Assembly (NCBI GenBank): GCA_003116875.1
Contig: BCKT01000008.1
Location: forward strand, 704,322-768,321
Source: Takashimella koratensis
Taxonomy: Eukaryota; Basidiomycota; Tremellomycetes; Trichosporonales; Tetragoniomycetaceae
Direction of reading: 5' to 3'
DNA: 64,000 bases
Shown one piece after another: positions 12,225-25,615 of this stretch; position 1 is the first letter of the stretch, and the number at the start of each line of letters is the position of its first letter. Both the position numbers and the translations under genes were made by a program. Under the pieces are notes generated by a model, which made no database searches, was not told where the DNA came from, and worked only from the letters and a program-made list of their open reading frames with translations.

Positions 12225-12845
12225 CTAAGAAGTGCTACGAGATTGGGCGTACTTCTTCGCCCAGAAGAAGCCAAGGTCTTCGTCAATTTGTGTTTCTGTC
12301 TTCCGCTCGAAATAGTAGCCTTCGGGCAATCGCTTCACGGTGACTGTAGCGGAACCGCGAAAGAATCCTGTCCACCTCACTTGGCTGGCGCCGTCGTTGG
12401 GACACACAAGTTTGTGATTTCTCTGCAGCGAAGACTGTTGCGACTTCGTCACTGGCTGCTCGTCGAAAACCTCGAACTGAATCGAATCGATGTAATCGAG
12501 GCTGGCGCTGCCGGTTGGATTGTCTTGCCACACTTGGCGCTCGCTTTGGGCCCAGTTGATATGGAAACGACCGACTTCGCCCATTGACACCGCGTAGGGA
12601 TGAAAGAGCGTGAAGGGCGCCCCTCTCGAGTCGGATTTGAGAGTCGTGTCGACTACTGCATGGACCTTCTTCCATCCGCGGCTCCCGAATGACGCATGGG
12701 GGTTGAACGTGCGTTCTCCCTCAAGTAGGAAGCATTGCTCGGTGATGGTAGAAAGATCCGGCAGATCTGTCTGGCCTTTCCAGGTCTCGAGCGCGTATCG
12801 GTGAAGCTCGGCAGGAGAAAATTTCCGATCATTGGCAGAAGCCAT
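12225..12845 (-). CDS. Orphan protein X (paralogue of X' at 14901-15530)
   Basis: Single-exon frame encoding 206 residues from ATG 12845; an in-frame ATG at 12890 would add 15. I recognise no known domain, signal peptide or membrane helix. It starts MASANDRKFSPAELHRYALE and has a Trp-rich, probably beta-rich body ending WAKKYAQSRSTS. It aligns along much of its length with the protein encoded at 15530: a VHAVVDTTLKSDSRG block against VTTIVDASPTSGR, and WTGFFRGSATVTVK against WSEPWQGEASVILK. The two are diverged paralogues. It is convergent with the nucleoporin gene, 253 nt apart, and the same arrangement recurs next to the decayed nucleoporin fragment. Function unknown. Confidence 0.7.
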   Translation of the reverse strand: MASANDRKFSPAELHRYALETWKGQTDLPDLSTITEQCFLLEGERTFNPHASFGSRGWKKVHAVVDTTLKSDSRGAPFTLFHPYAVSMGEVGRFHINWAQSERQVWQDNPTGSASLDYIDSIQFEVFDEQPVTKSQQSSLQRNHKLVCPNDGASQVRWTGFFRGSATVTVKRLPEGYYFERKTETQIDEDLGFFWAKKYAQSRSTS

Positions 12846-13898
12846 CACGACAAGAAAGTATGCTGTCGAAGGATCCTTGGAGTGGGTCACTCGATGTGTT
12901 GGCTCGAATAGTTGGCTCGCGGTGGTGGCTCGTGCTCAGGGCTCCCGGTGATTGGTTGGGGTGGTGCGTGGGGAAAATTCGTAGTGGGGACTCGTCCTCG
13001 TAGTAGCTGCTGCCAGAAGGGACTTATTTGGCAGTGTCGCCGTGAGCTCTCGTGAGTTGACGAGTGAGGAACAATCAAGACTTTTTGCGCGTTTCTGTTA
13101 AATACAGTACCCCAACCACACCGACACTTTCAGTTTACATACTCAGGCGAGAAGGCAAGTCAGTGAAAGCCCGGACTCGTGCACACACTCAAGTCGAATT
13201 GGCTTCGAACTACGGGCGTCGACAGAATCAAAGGATTTTGCGAACTAGCAGCGCCCTCAGCACCTTTCATACTCAGGAAGTTTGTTGTTGTATTTTTTAT
13301 TTTTTATTTTTTTTTGGGGGGGGGGGAGGGGGGCGGCGTACCCCTCGTTTCCGGAGGACCAGCTCACGTCCACCCTATCACTTTAGGCCGCTGCTGTATT
13401 TGGGCTGACTATGCCAAGAGGCGCCTTCCAGCGGATTCTGCGACTTTCAGCTGCTGTCTTCCGCGTTCAGCGACCATGCAGTCTAGCCTTTTCTCTTAAA
13501 AATTTAACAGAAAGGTGGACCGCTCAGCCAGTTTCAAACAACAGCCCAGTCCGGGTTGAACGGCGATGAGGCTCTTCAGAACTCCGCCCTTGCTCCGAGA
13601 AGCGACCCCCCTTGAAGTTGGCTACGGTCAACGAGACAAAGCCAGGTGAGGAGCTCAGGTTCTCAGCCAGAAAGGGGGAGGTGGTAGCAGGAAAAGGCGA
13701 AGCAAGAATGGATGAGACTCAAGCATGTCGTGAATCTACAAGCCCATGCATAAGCCATAGCCGGATGTTTGAGGGTTTTCTCAAAGCGCAATACATATCG
13801 TCACCAAGATCGTGGTCTCGAATGTACCGAGTAAATCTCGGAACGCGTGCATTTGTGGTTGTGGACAGTGTATTGACATAAACAGGACACAAGCCGTA
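12846..13898. other. Interval between orphan gene X and the nucleoporin remnant
   Basis: About 1 kb with no supported gene. It contains T-rich sequence followed by an 11-G run and further G blocks (13290-13336), and short open frames without recognisable content. It belongs to the duplicated segment, but clear similarity to another part of the window begins only at 13899. Confidence 0.5.
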
Positions 13899-14025
13899 TC
13901 TCGAATATGCTCAGACCCCAGGTCATGACAGGTCAGCAAAAGTGTAGTGTCTGTGATGATAGCCGACTCGCAATCAAAGTGCATGGCTTGTGAAACTCCA
14001 AGATCATAGTCTGTCGGTAGCATGT
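13899..14025 (+). pseudogene. Decayed duplicate of the nucleoporin 3' end (last zinc finger)
   Basis: About 127 nt aligning to 11856-11988, the last finger, stop codon and start of the 3' flank of the nucleoporin gene, with roughly 80-85% identity by eye. The block cgactcgcaatcaaagtgca is identical in both. A deletion of about 5 nt after the second Cys codon shifts the frame, and a finger Trp codon is lost (tgg to caa). The similarity continues past the stop into flanking DNA (tagtct, then ggtagcatgtt), so this arose by DNA duplication rather than a processed transcript. No start codon or upstream exons are present. Confidence 0.85.
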
Positions 14026-14900
14026 TTCTCGGTGACTGGTAGCGACTATGGATGGGGAAAGATGTATATTGACAGAGAAGAGACCATCTATGATATTGTG
14101 AAGAATGTTAGGGGCGCAGATGCTATGAGACATGTTCGGAGTTCGAATTGATCGGCGACGATGACTGCTAAGTATGCTGAAGGCGGAATGCGGGTCGAAT
14201 GCAAGACGAGACAGAAGAAGCAGGCGATGAGCAGACGATAAATAGTCGAAGGAGGACGAGGACGTAGAAAGACGAGATGGAAGTTGCAAGGCGCAGAGAG
14301 CTCAGCGCGACAAGGCGAGGCGGACGAATACTGTTCACGGAGAGATGAAAACACACCGAAGATCAATGGAGATATCAGAGCTCTTACCCAATTGTACTCG
14401 AGTTCTTGGGGACAAAGAAAAAGCCGAGGGAATTTGTCAGGTATTACGGCCGAGGACTGCGGAGGCGATCTGTGCGGTACCGAAGTACCTCGAGTGACAA
14501 GAGCGATCCGAGCGGGGTGGCGCAGGTCCAACGCCACCAGGGGTAGCATGGGACTGTGACACGGCCAGGGGGAGCTGAGGAGAGAGTGACAGAGGGATAT
14601 ATAGCAATCTGTAGAGCGTCGAGCGATGGATCCCCCAGATCGAGTGAAGAAACCTAGCACGCGCAGAGGATCTGGACACTCTGTCGGCGTGGTCTCGCGG
14701 CGAGTTGTCAAAAGAGGAGAGTAGGAGAAAGAATCCGTCTCTCATGGTCACGTCGTCGACCGGGATCACTCCACAAACCTTCAAATACCAACCTCATTGC
14801 TGTGCGTGGAAAGCATGCCGGGGTTCCGTCAGCAATGAAATGAGACGGTAAAAACAAGATTTGATGCATTTGACTTGAGCGAAGTTGAGCGGAGCATTTC
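14026..14900. other. Interval between nucleoporin remnant and gene X'
   Basis: About 0.9 kb with no supported gene. Several antisense frames are open but have leader-like Ser/Leu/Pro composition. In the source copy the matching interval (11972-12224) is only 253 nt, so this copy has gained sequence or eroded beyond recognition. Confidence 0.45.
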
Positions 14901-15530
14901 TCAGATACTATCATATCCAACTGGTAAATGAAAGGAAGTGAGTATACTCTCACTTCCGAACTACGAGTCCTGGGGTGTGACCCCACATCGAATAAACTTA
15001 CCCCGTGTGTCCACCGTTTTGTACGACAACTGTGTTTCCATGGGCTTCAGGATCACCGACGCCTCCCCTTGCCATGGTTCCGACCAGATGATATCTTCGT
15101 CATTTTGAGACTGTTCTAGCGACTCCATGTTGATCCAGTCTTCCGATAGTTTTGTTGCGGAAGAGAAACACAGTTCGCTGATCACCTGCCGTCCTTCCGA
15201 ACCTTGATCCCAGAGCTGGAATAACGGTGTATCGTCCATGAGCACGGACAGTATACCACCCTCTGTCGGAATCTGAGGGGATTCCCACCGGGACTGAGAT
15301 AAGAAGTTGGGTAGCTCTCTGCCAGAGGTGGGGCTGGCATCAACGATGGTCGTCACGAAAAGGGTAGAGTTGAATGGAGGAACCACAGATTTGCGCTGCC
15401 CGAATAGTATGTAAGCGTTGGAAGAAGTAACTATACCCTCACTGCCTTTTCGCGACTTGCTGTTTGCCGACCATAAGTCAGAGAGTGCGATGGTTTCTGT
15501 CATGGAGGGTGCTACTGCCAAGCTTTCCAT
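14901..15530 (-). CDS. Orphan protein X' (diverged paralogue of X)
   Basis: ATG at 15530. The unspliced frame stops at 14961 (189 residues). A strong gtaagt donor after 15002 with an acceptor before 14920 (81-nt intron) gives 182 residues ending GYDSI at 14901; I prefer this but cannot prove it. There is no known domain. Shared blocks with X include IVDASPTSGR, TEGGILSV-like against GEVGRFHI, and WSEPWQGEASVILK. It lies beyond the decayed nucleoporin fragment in the same relative order and strand as X lies beyond the real nucleoporin gene. A 9-bp inverted repeat (ggaagtgag / ctcacttcc) sits in the putative intron. Function unknown; expression not shown. Confidence 0.55.
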
Positions 15531-15931
15531 GATTGCTGATCGCTGACTGTTAGGGGATTGATGTATGTTGCGTTGATGATATGTAAAGCAAATGTTGCAT
15601 TTTATATGTTGCCGCTGGGTATATTATTGGGGCTGTAGGCATTCATCCCATTCAACAGTTTTGGTAGAAAGGAAAGACTGTTTGAAACAAGAGTTGTCAT
15701 CCTTACAAGTTGATCCGAGACAACCAAGGTGTAAGTCGTGAGAGCCTGGAAAAGGAGGCAAACTGTGCAAGCAAGCAAGTAGTCAAGTTGAAGGGCATGC
15801 ACACATAAAACTCTAACGGGCTGCTCTGGCAGCTCAATCCTTGACATCAGATTTAACCCTTTGTGACGAGAAAGGCAGCTACTTGTCATACCAGCTATTG
15901 TAAAAAAGCCAAACTAAACCGAAGGCTACGC
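15531..15931. other. Spacer between X' promoter and oxidoreductase 3' end
   Basis: About 400 bp upstream of X' and downstream of the oxidoreductase stop. Nothing recognisable except AT-rich stretches near 15560-15630 that could serve as the X' promoter. Confidence 0.4.
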
Positions 15932-17355
15932 TCAGAGCAGTTTGGAAACCAGCTTGCCTCGGTTGCCACCACTGAACAACATTTGCCACGTCTTGGGGAT
16001 ATCTTCAAATTTGGTGTCTACCACCATTGCTCCCTCGGTATCATCGATCTTGCCTTCGTCGAACCACTTCTTGAGCTCGTCGCCCATTTGTGGGGACGAC
16101 GCGAGGTGGTCAAGCACGATGAATCCTAGCAAGACATTAGCCCTCGAGTTTACAGCGCCACGAGGCGAAAGGGCTGGTAACGAGGGGCGGACTCACCCTT
16201 CATGTCGAGGCGGTTGTAAACGATTTCGCCAAAGTTGCTGAGCTCTTGCTTTTTGCCGTTGTAGTCTGCGCGAGTACTGGTGAGCTGCTGCTCCTGCTTC
16301 AAGGTGAAGAGCACGGTGTAAGAGCTTACTGGCAATGGCACCGCAGACAGCAATGCTACCGAAGCGTTTCACGAGTGGGAGCATGTTGTTGAGTACATCG
16401 CCGCCGACATTCTCAAAGTAGATATCGGCGTAGTCGGGAAGCAGCTTTGCCAAGTGCTGGGTGTACGCAGGGTCCTAAGAGGTCAACTAGAGCACTTGGG
16501 GAAACTCACCTTGTAGTCGACGCAGTCGTCGGCCCCAAGCGATTTGACCCTGAGCAGTTCAGCACCTATGCATGAGCATTTCAACCTACCACTTGCACTT
16601 CTCTGGACCGCCGGCGATACCGACGACCTTCTTGCAGCCGACAACTTTTTTGGCGATCTGAACCACCACAGAACCAACAGCGCTGCGGACAGTCAACGAC
16701 GCACCTCCACATGGCTTATTCGGGGACCGACCACCTACCCTGCAGCACCGCTCACAACCAGCGTGTGTTCCTTCTTGACCTTGAGGATGTCGAACAGCCC
16801 CACCCACGCAGTCTTACCCGTCAGGCCTAGGACAGTGAGAGACAACAACGGGTGTCCTGGCTCGTCCCTGAAAATCCACCGTCATAAGCGAACCGGAAGT
16901 TTTATTCGGTCACCGGGTTTCGCGGAACTCACACCACTTCAGAGGAGACAAATTGCTCGGACGCAACACCGTAGTCGTACCATCCAAAGTGACCGGACAC
17001 CTTCTGGCCAGTCTTCCACTTGGACGACTTAGATTCGAGGACGGTGGCCAAGCCGTTGGACCTGACATAGTCTCCCTTCTTGATCGGGGGTTGATAGAGG
17101 CGCCGCTGAATGTCTGTCAGTCGGGAACTGGACGATACTGCGCTCGAGTATAGATTCACTCACCTCGTCAACATCCTTCTGCATCCAAGTGCGCTGAGCA
17201 GGGTCATTGGATAGGAAGTCCACCTTGACCAGGAGCTCGCCGTCCTTGAGATCCTTAGGCAGCGGCCGGGTCTCTTGTTTGAACGTGTCCTGCTGGATTT
17301 CGCCAGCGGGTGGCTCGTTGAGAATCCATACTTTTTGTTCGGTTGGTCGGCTCAT
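15932..17355 (-). CDS. MDR-superfamily NADPH-dependent oxidoreductase (PTGR1/LTB4DH-like)
   Basis: 344 residues in eight phase-consistent exons: 17355-17164, 17105-16933, 16867-16739, 16682-16590, 16549-16510, 16474-16330, 16265-16197, 16125-15932. It is a zinc-independent medium-chain reductase of the prostaglandin reductase / leukotriene B4 dehydrogenase / CurA group, which reduces the double bond of alpha,beta-unsaturated carbonyls with NADPH. Visible features: N-terminal VWILNEPPAG, FLSNDPAQRTWM, the cofactor loop VVSGAAGAVGSVVVQIAKK, NADP-side KSLGADDCVDYK, DIYFENVGG, then GAIANYNG and the C-terminal FEDIPKTWQMLFSGGNRGK. Length is normal for the family. The physiological substrate is unknown. 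It is divergent from MET3 across 920 bp. Confidence 0.9.
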
Positions 17356-20193
<2,838 letters not shown>

Positions 20194-20247
20194 AATCATC
20201 AACAGCTATCTATTGATTTGCGGTGGAGGTTCTGCCAGGGTTTGCTG

Positions 20248-20289
20248 CTATTATACTGAGAAGAGGGGCTATTATACTGAGAAGAGGGG
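20248..20289 (+). repeat. Perfect 21-nt tandem duplication downstream of MET3
   Basis: The 21-mer starting ctattatactgagaag and ending gggg occurs twice head to tail, 20248-20268 and 20269-20289, in the convergent 3' region between MET3 and GLO1. It is probably a recent slippage duplication in the 3' UTR. Confidence 0.9.
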
Positions 20290-20462
20290 CTGTAGATAAC
20301 GAACGATATATATACCATAGACCTGTTTTGCATGCCACTTGTATCTTATTTTCAGATTTTGCTGTGAACGACCAGAGACTTGGCTACGACTTCCCGAGGT
20401 TACTAAGTCCTGCCTTTACGTGCGCCCTAAAGTCCTCCCGAGTTGACGGCTCCAATGTTCGC

Positions 20463-21346
20463 TTAGTTTTTCTTGTAGGCGAGGATCTCGACCCAGTATC
20501 CATCAGGGTCGTCTACGGGCAAGAAACGAGGTCAGCGCGTCTTACACCAAACAAGAACGAGTACGTACAGATGAACGCGATGTTCTGGTCAAAGCGCTCG
20601 AAGTCAGCTACCATCATCACTATAACCAAACAGCCTGCCACAGAGTGACTCACGCGCATGCGGCCCTCCTCGGGTCGCTTCTTGAACTTGACGCCGAGCT
20701 CGTCGAAACGAGCGCAAGCAGCCTCGAGGTTGTCGACGGAGATACAGATGTGGCCGAACCCGCGCGCTGGCTCGTCGTTACCAGAGTTGTACTTGAATTC
20801 GGGGTCGTTCTCTGCACGAGTGAAATGTTGTCAGATGAGTGAAGCAAAAGCAGGAGAGAGACGCACCAGTGCCGTGGTTGTGGCAAAGCTCGAGGATACC
20901 CTCGCGAGAGTGGAAGCTCTCAGCCTTCTCCTCCTTGCTGGCGTTGGCACGTTCACCGAAGCCAGACTTGAAGGCGAGGAAGTAGTTGTCAAAGTCGGAA
21001 CCACCAGCTTTGCGGAAGCACTGTGGGCGCGTGAATCAGCTATCGAGACCATGTTGGACGGCTGATCGTCGATAATGACGATACTTACCTCCATGCCGAG
21101 GACGTTCTCGTACCACGGCTAAGGGGAGGACGCTAGGTCAGCGGTATGCCGCTTGCAGCGGAAAGGGCGACTTTGATAAGCTCATACGTAGACTACTCAC
21201 GATCGAGACCTTGGGGTCCTTGATCCTGAACTGCACATCGACATCAGGTCAGCTGCGTGCGATGGAGACACTCGATACGGACAAGGTCGACTCACCATGG
21301 TGTGGTTGAACATGTAGGTGGAAGGGTCGGACTTGGTAGCTGCCAT
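20463..21346 (-). CDS. GLO1: Glyoxalase I (lactoylglutathione lyase)
   Basis: Metal-dependent isomerase converting the methylglyoxal-glutathione hemithioacetal to S-lactoylglutathione. 162 residues in seven phase-consistent exons: 21346-21296, 21230-21201, 21118-21089, 21020-20867, 20811-20654, 20584-20569, 20512-20463. Visible motifs are FNHTMFRIKDPKVS at the N-terminus (metal-binding side), WYENVLGME, LELCHNHGT, the GFGHICISVDNLEAACARF repeat and C-terminal DPDGYWVEIL with the metal-ligand Glu. It is the short single-domain form (animal-like), not the fused two-domain form of budding yeast. Exon 6 is only 16 nt. The gene is divergent from the SDR gene, 377 bp apart, and convergent with MET3. 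Confidence 0.95.
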
Positions 21347-21723
21347 TCTGACTGATGTGATCGGTGAGATTCGGGCAAGTGCTGGTTTAGATGTGGATGA
21401 GGTGCGGAGGAGCGACGACAAGGTGCGTTGCATGAGTGATGAGGAGGAGAGAGAAAGGAAAAGGGAGCGCAAGTGGGGCACAGGGGGAGCAAGACGAGGG
21501 CAAGGGAATTCCAGCAAATCCGGCGGGGTTTATTTGCACTCCGCTTTGCCCACCCTGCATCGTCACCGGTGGAGGTCGGTTAGGCGCCGTGTCGTTTAAC
21601 CGTCTCTCTTTCGTCCGTTCACTCTCTCATCCCCTCTTCGTCTCATCCATCCTCATCAAGCAACAACATATACCTCCTCATTTTGTAAGGGTCTCACAGC
21701 CAAGACTCTTAAGCAGCCTCACG
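21347..21723. promoter_or_regulatory. Divergent promoter GLO1 / SDR
   Basis: 377 bp between divergent start codons. The SDR side is CT-rich (21598-21660). No recognisable TATA or palindromic factor site. Confidence 0.45.
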
Positions 21724-23298
21724 ATGCCGTCCAGAAACGTGAGTGCCTATCAGGTGTTTGATCCAATGCTGGGTCCCATCTGACATGAGCCCAGAAACAA
21801 GGAGCAGTGTCGTTCGCAGCCGAGTCGAGTGGAAGCGGGATGGACAGCGCTGAGGTCCGGCGACTCGCCCTCGAGGCAGTGAAGACTCGAGCAGGCCACA
21901 AGTCAGGAGCTGGGAGACTCGTGGGGAAAGTGGGGGTAATCACTGGTGTAGGACCGGAGACGGGTATTGGGGTGAGTTGAGCAGGTGTCAATGCACCCAT
22001 CGACAGCTAGTGCTAAGGTTTCCCAGGCCGCTACAGCAAAGCTCTTCGCTCGTGAAGGTGAAATCAGACAGCTGGGGGTCCGATAGGTACTGTGCAGCTG
22101 CTGACGAACTCAGGTGCGGCTCACCTCTATTTGCTGGATGCGGTGGACAACCACCTGCCCTCATTCGTCGACCGTCTCCGCTCCTCCTACCCTAAAGTCA
22201 AAGTCAGTTCCCTCTCCTTCTGGCCACTCTTTGAACCCCACCTCATTTCTCGTCCGCTGAACCGATTAAGATCGACTTCGTCATCGGCGACGCTGCGTCT
22301 CCGGACGTTATCAAACCTCTCGTCGACCGTGTCATGGCCGACGATGGCCGTCTCGATTTTTTCTTCGCCAATGCAGGGGTCACCCAGGTCCGGACGCAGA
22401 AGCAGGTCGAGCGAGGGGCGGGGGAAGATTTGATGGAGGAGGTGAAGAGGACGGTGAGAACTGCACAGGAGTATGACGAGTCCGAGTTCTCTGAGATCAT
22501 GCGTATCAACGCACTGAGGTAGGTCCGGGCGGTGTCGCAAACGATGGGTATCATGAACGCGAAGGTTGGCTGACTTTGGCCAGTGCCTTCTTGGCTATTA
22601 AGTATGCTGCCCCGGCTATGGGTGAGACCCGTCCAGACCAGGGCAAGACCGTCCCCGGTGGCTCCATCGTACTCACAGCATCAAGTACGTACTCTCCCAC
22701 CGCCATATAACCCCGCTCATTCTATAACTAACGTCCGTGCTTACGTTCATCCTCTCAGTCGCTGGGATACGCTCGAACGCCGGTCCTGTCCCATACTCGG
22801 CCTCCAAAGCAGCCGTCATCTCGATAGCCCAGACAGCAGCATACGAGCTCGCGGGACAAAACGTTCGGGTGAACGCAGTGTGCCCAGGGTTGATTCAGAC
22901 GGATATGACGAGGATGGCGTTTCAGTTGGCAGAGATGAGTGGGAAGATCGATAAGATCGGGGTACTTAATCCTCTTCGACGGCAGGGTATTGGACATGGT
23001 ATGTTTGCTCTGCATCCCCCTTCTCCTCTCCAGCACCCCGCCCCATTTCATGTGCTCTCATGCTGTCGCCTTCTCTCTATCCTCACTCCAGCCCTCTCGC
23101 CTCTCTTTCTCCACCTTCCCTTCACCTATACCTCGCTTAGGCGAATGAGACCAGTCGATTCACTGACCAAACACACCAGAGGTCGCGCACGTTGCTTTGT
23201 TCTTGGCAAGCGAGGAGGGCTCGTACGTCAACGGCCATGCGCTCGCCGTTGACGGGGGACTGAACGCAGGCCACCCTTATGTGCGGTCGAGACTCTGA
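21724..23298 (+). CDS. Short-chain dehydrogenase/reductase ending in SRL
   Basis: 339 residues in eight phase-consistent exons: 21724-21738, 21795-21971, 22027-22057, 22114-22202, 22271-22518, 22584-22684, 22759-22998, 23180-23298. Classical SDR fold: cofactor motif [12 protein letters not shown] (spacing longer than TGxxxGxG), FFFANAG, catalytic YxxxK in [24 protein letters not shown], and C-terminal [16 protein letters not shown]. The substrate cannot be predicted. The first exon is only 15 nt. The last three residues, SRL, match a peroxisomal targeting signal type 1, so a peroxisomal oxidoreductase is plausible. Its 3' end is only about 15 bp from the beginning of the decayed copy A of the array. 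Confidence 0.92.
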
Positions 23299-23312
23299 AA
23301 AACAGGTAAAGG

Positions 23313-23962
23313 GTGGAACTGCGAGTGTTTCATGGGGGGAAGTTCAGAATCTTTCTGATCATGTATAGTGGTCTCGCAATAGACAACCTTGCAGACCGTC
23401 GTCTTCAAAGGATTGTGAATCTTCCTTGGAACATTCATCTTTTGGTCCACAGATCCCTCTTGGGCTATCGCAGAGATCACCGCGTTCTCTCCTCCGCGTC
23501 TTCTGAGGGCTCTGAGGGTGTCTGGAACGTCATCGACAAGAGCAGGTCCGTTCCACACCCTGAGCGTATGGAGGACGTCCACTCATTCGAGACGTCTTAT
23601 GGCTGGGATCCCACCAGCGTCCACAGGATTGACACCTTCAAAATGACTGATAGAATCAGGACAACCACATCTGTTGAAGCGAACACATACTTGCCCGGTG
23701 ACAAATCCATCCGCATTTTGCGTCGCGCGGATTTCCGCAAGCCCTCTGAGGATACCAAAGGAGGTGAAGGGGAGGCTTTTTTCATTTGGGTTAAACTGTT
23801 TCCACCGATGGCTATGAGGTTACCGTCGACGGGGAGGGCAAGGTCACCGCCATGAGCATCGGTACAAATGCGAAACCCAAACATCCAGGGGATGACAAGG
23901 GTTCGGCGGATGATACCAGTTCCGCCTACCCTGAAGATTCTTTCTTCCGCTCGCGCGTTTAA
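23313..23962 (+). pseudogene. Array family copy A, frameshifted
   Basis: Degenerate homologue of the gene at 24953. Family blocks begin near 23478: LSSASSEGSEGVWNVIDKS matches VSSAISDGGATVWTLTDKS of copy B, then FETSYGWD, then TYLPGDKSIRILRR and EGEAFF. Near 23780-23800, after the T-rich GAGGCTTTTTTC, the homologous frame moves: the tail TVSTDGYEVTVDG down to FFRSRV and the stop at 23960-23962 is in another frame. The N-terminal part has no convincing match to copy B, so the start is probably lost. Either a pseudogene or an assembly indel; the weak N-terminus favours decay. Confidence 0.75.
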
Positions 23963-24952
23963 GCAATATCATTTCATCAGATTGAGGTCCTGATTCGCGC
24001 CTCATGCTTAGGGGTTATGTCTACAACCTCTCTCCCCAAAGATGAGCGCCTCCTGATATCCATCTTATCCGCTCTGCTAGTTACAATATCTTTTCTTCCC
24101 TTATGCAGGTTAGCGTCAAGCGACAGACTTCCTTTCCCCTTGCCCTTTCCTGTTTCGACTCTACTCGAGTCTCTTACGCTTTGCCCCTGTTTGCCTTTCC
24201 TGCTAGGTTTGCTCTCTGATGACGGGTATGCGAGTTGTTTTGCTCTCAGCTTGGAAGCCCCGATATGGTGGTCGGTCCTTGTTCTACGAGCTCCCTCGGT
24301 AATGGGGACGCTTGCTACCTGTCGCTGGGTCTATCAGATCATTCTGCTTTCCTGTTTGGAAGTTTCTAGAAAGTTCGAGCAGCCTCCAGGCTGGTGCAGC
24401 ACTGGATAGATCTCTGTAGAGATTGTCTGTGTCTAGATTTGCTCCAACTCCATCGCCGTTTTCATCATTTCTCTTCATCACCTTTCAGTCAGCCCCTTGT
24501 TGGGCTCTTTCAGCCCCTTGTTAGCCTCGTCCTTTGGTAAATAATGGATGACTGATACGCGTATGCCGCAAAGCTAGTGCGGGTAACCTCTGGGAGGTGG
24601 CGGAGTTTGTAGACTCTGTGTGGAGCGTGAACTGCGCCGGGCAATCCCCACCCTTGTCTTCGCAACCTTTGTGACAGACAACCTTTGTTTGCTACAGCGA
24701 TCTTCGGTACACAAAGCAAGGTGGGACCGGCGTGCTCCAGAGTCTAGTGGGTCTGAGGTGAAGGTTCTAGGACGTGAGAGAAGGTCCATCTCTTTTTCTC
24801 CGCTCATAGAGGGTAGGGCAATACTGCGAGCATAAATACACTCCTATGCAATGGTTTCGACCTTCCACCTCGCCCTCCCCAGCTCAAGTCTCACATACGC
24901 ACTTCACTTACACGTCTAATCACACAACGACTCGCCAAGACCCAGACACCTA
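23963..24952. other. Spacer and promoter of array copy B
   Basis: About 1 kb. No gene found; the frame near 24017-24409 has leader-like composition. A TATA-like ataaata at 24832-24838 lies 115 bp upstream of the copy B ATG and is followed by a CT-rich leader. Confidence 0.5.
24832..24838 (+). promoter_or_regulatory. TATA-like element of array copy B
   Basis: Sequence ataaata within cataaataca, 115 bp before the start codon. A similar ataaata precedes the orphan gene at 45110 (44913-44919). TATA-type promoters often accompany inducible genes in fungi; here this is inference. Confidence 0.45.
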
Positions 24953-25615
24953 ATGGAGCAATCAATCACTTCCACCGCCTTGGAGCTTGTGGTCTCCAAA
25001 GGTAGCTGGCATGGTGCCCGCTTTCTTGATGTCGCTTGCTCCGCCTCTGGCAAAGGCCGAAATCACTGCAATGTCTCCTCGGCGATCTCTGACGGCGGTG
25101 CAACGGTCTGGACGCTCACAGACAAGAGCGAGTTGTTCACCGATCACTCCGCACACCACACCGACGAACCCTTCGACCCAGCATCCTGCGACAGTCAGAA
25201 CAACGTCTCGGTTCCGCACCAGCCAAAAAAGAACACCTACAAATTCGACACGTCTCGCGGTTGGACGTACTCGGAGGAAAAAGGTGGTTGCACTTTGCAG
25301 CTGGCTTACGATCCTGGCGCGACCACCTCGGTGGATCCAGACACATACAAGCCCGGAAAGGAGATGATCCGCATCCTTGAGCGTGTGGTCTTTCGCCAGC
25401 CCTTCGACACCACCAAGGACGGCAACGGTGAGGCACTGTTCACCTACCGCGAGGTTTCTGCTGCCGACTACAAAGTCGAGACAGTCGACGGCACATTGAC
25501 AGCCACGAGGAGGAGTACGGAATCCGACCACAACGCTTCCGCTTACAACTCTCCCGACGTCACCATCACATCCGCCTCCACGTACGGCACATCCGCCTTC
25601 CGCTCGCGCCTCTGA
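24953..25615 (+). CDS. Array family copy B, orphan protein ending in SRL
   Basis: Intronless, 220 residues, no recognised domain, signal peptide or membrane helix. It has several Cys in the first half and a probable beta-rich core with the blocks that define the family: KFDTSRGWTYSEE, TYKPGKEMIRILERVVFR, GEALFTYREVSAADYKVE and TLTATRRST. The C-terminus FRSRL ends in SRL, a possible peroxisomal targeting signal. The start is the first ATG after a TATA-like element and CT-rich leader. It is one of five homologues (A-E) in the same orientation between 23.3 and 30.5 kb. Codon use is GC3-rich as in neighbours, and the frame is clean, so it is probably a real gene. Function unknown; possibly a lineage-specific peroxisomal matrix protein. 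Confidence 0.75.
   Translation: MEQSITSTALELVVSKGSWHGARFLDVACSASGKGRNHCNVSSAISDGGATVWTLTDKSELFTDHSAHHTDEPFDPASCDSQNNVSVPHQPKKNTYKFDTSRGWTYSEEKGGCTLQLAYDPGATTSVDPDTYKPGKEMIRILERVVFRQPFDTTKDGNGEALFTYREVSAADYKVETVDGTLTATRRSTESDHNASAYNSPDVTITSASTYGTSAFRSRL

Noticed and set aside
14934..14957. 9-bp inverted repeat as a terminator or mobile-element end
   Set aside because: Single isolated hairpin in a putative intron, with no target duplication or coding sequence nearby.
24017..24409. Possible extra member of the A-E array
   Set aside because: None of the three family blocks is present in any frame.
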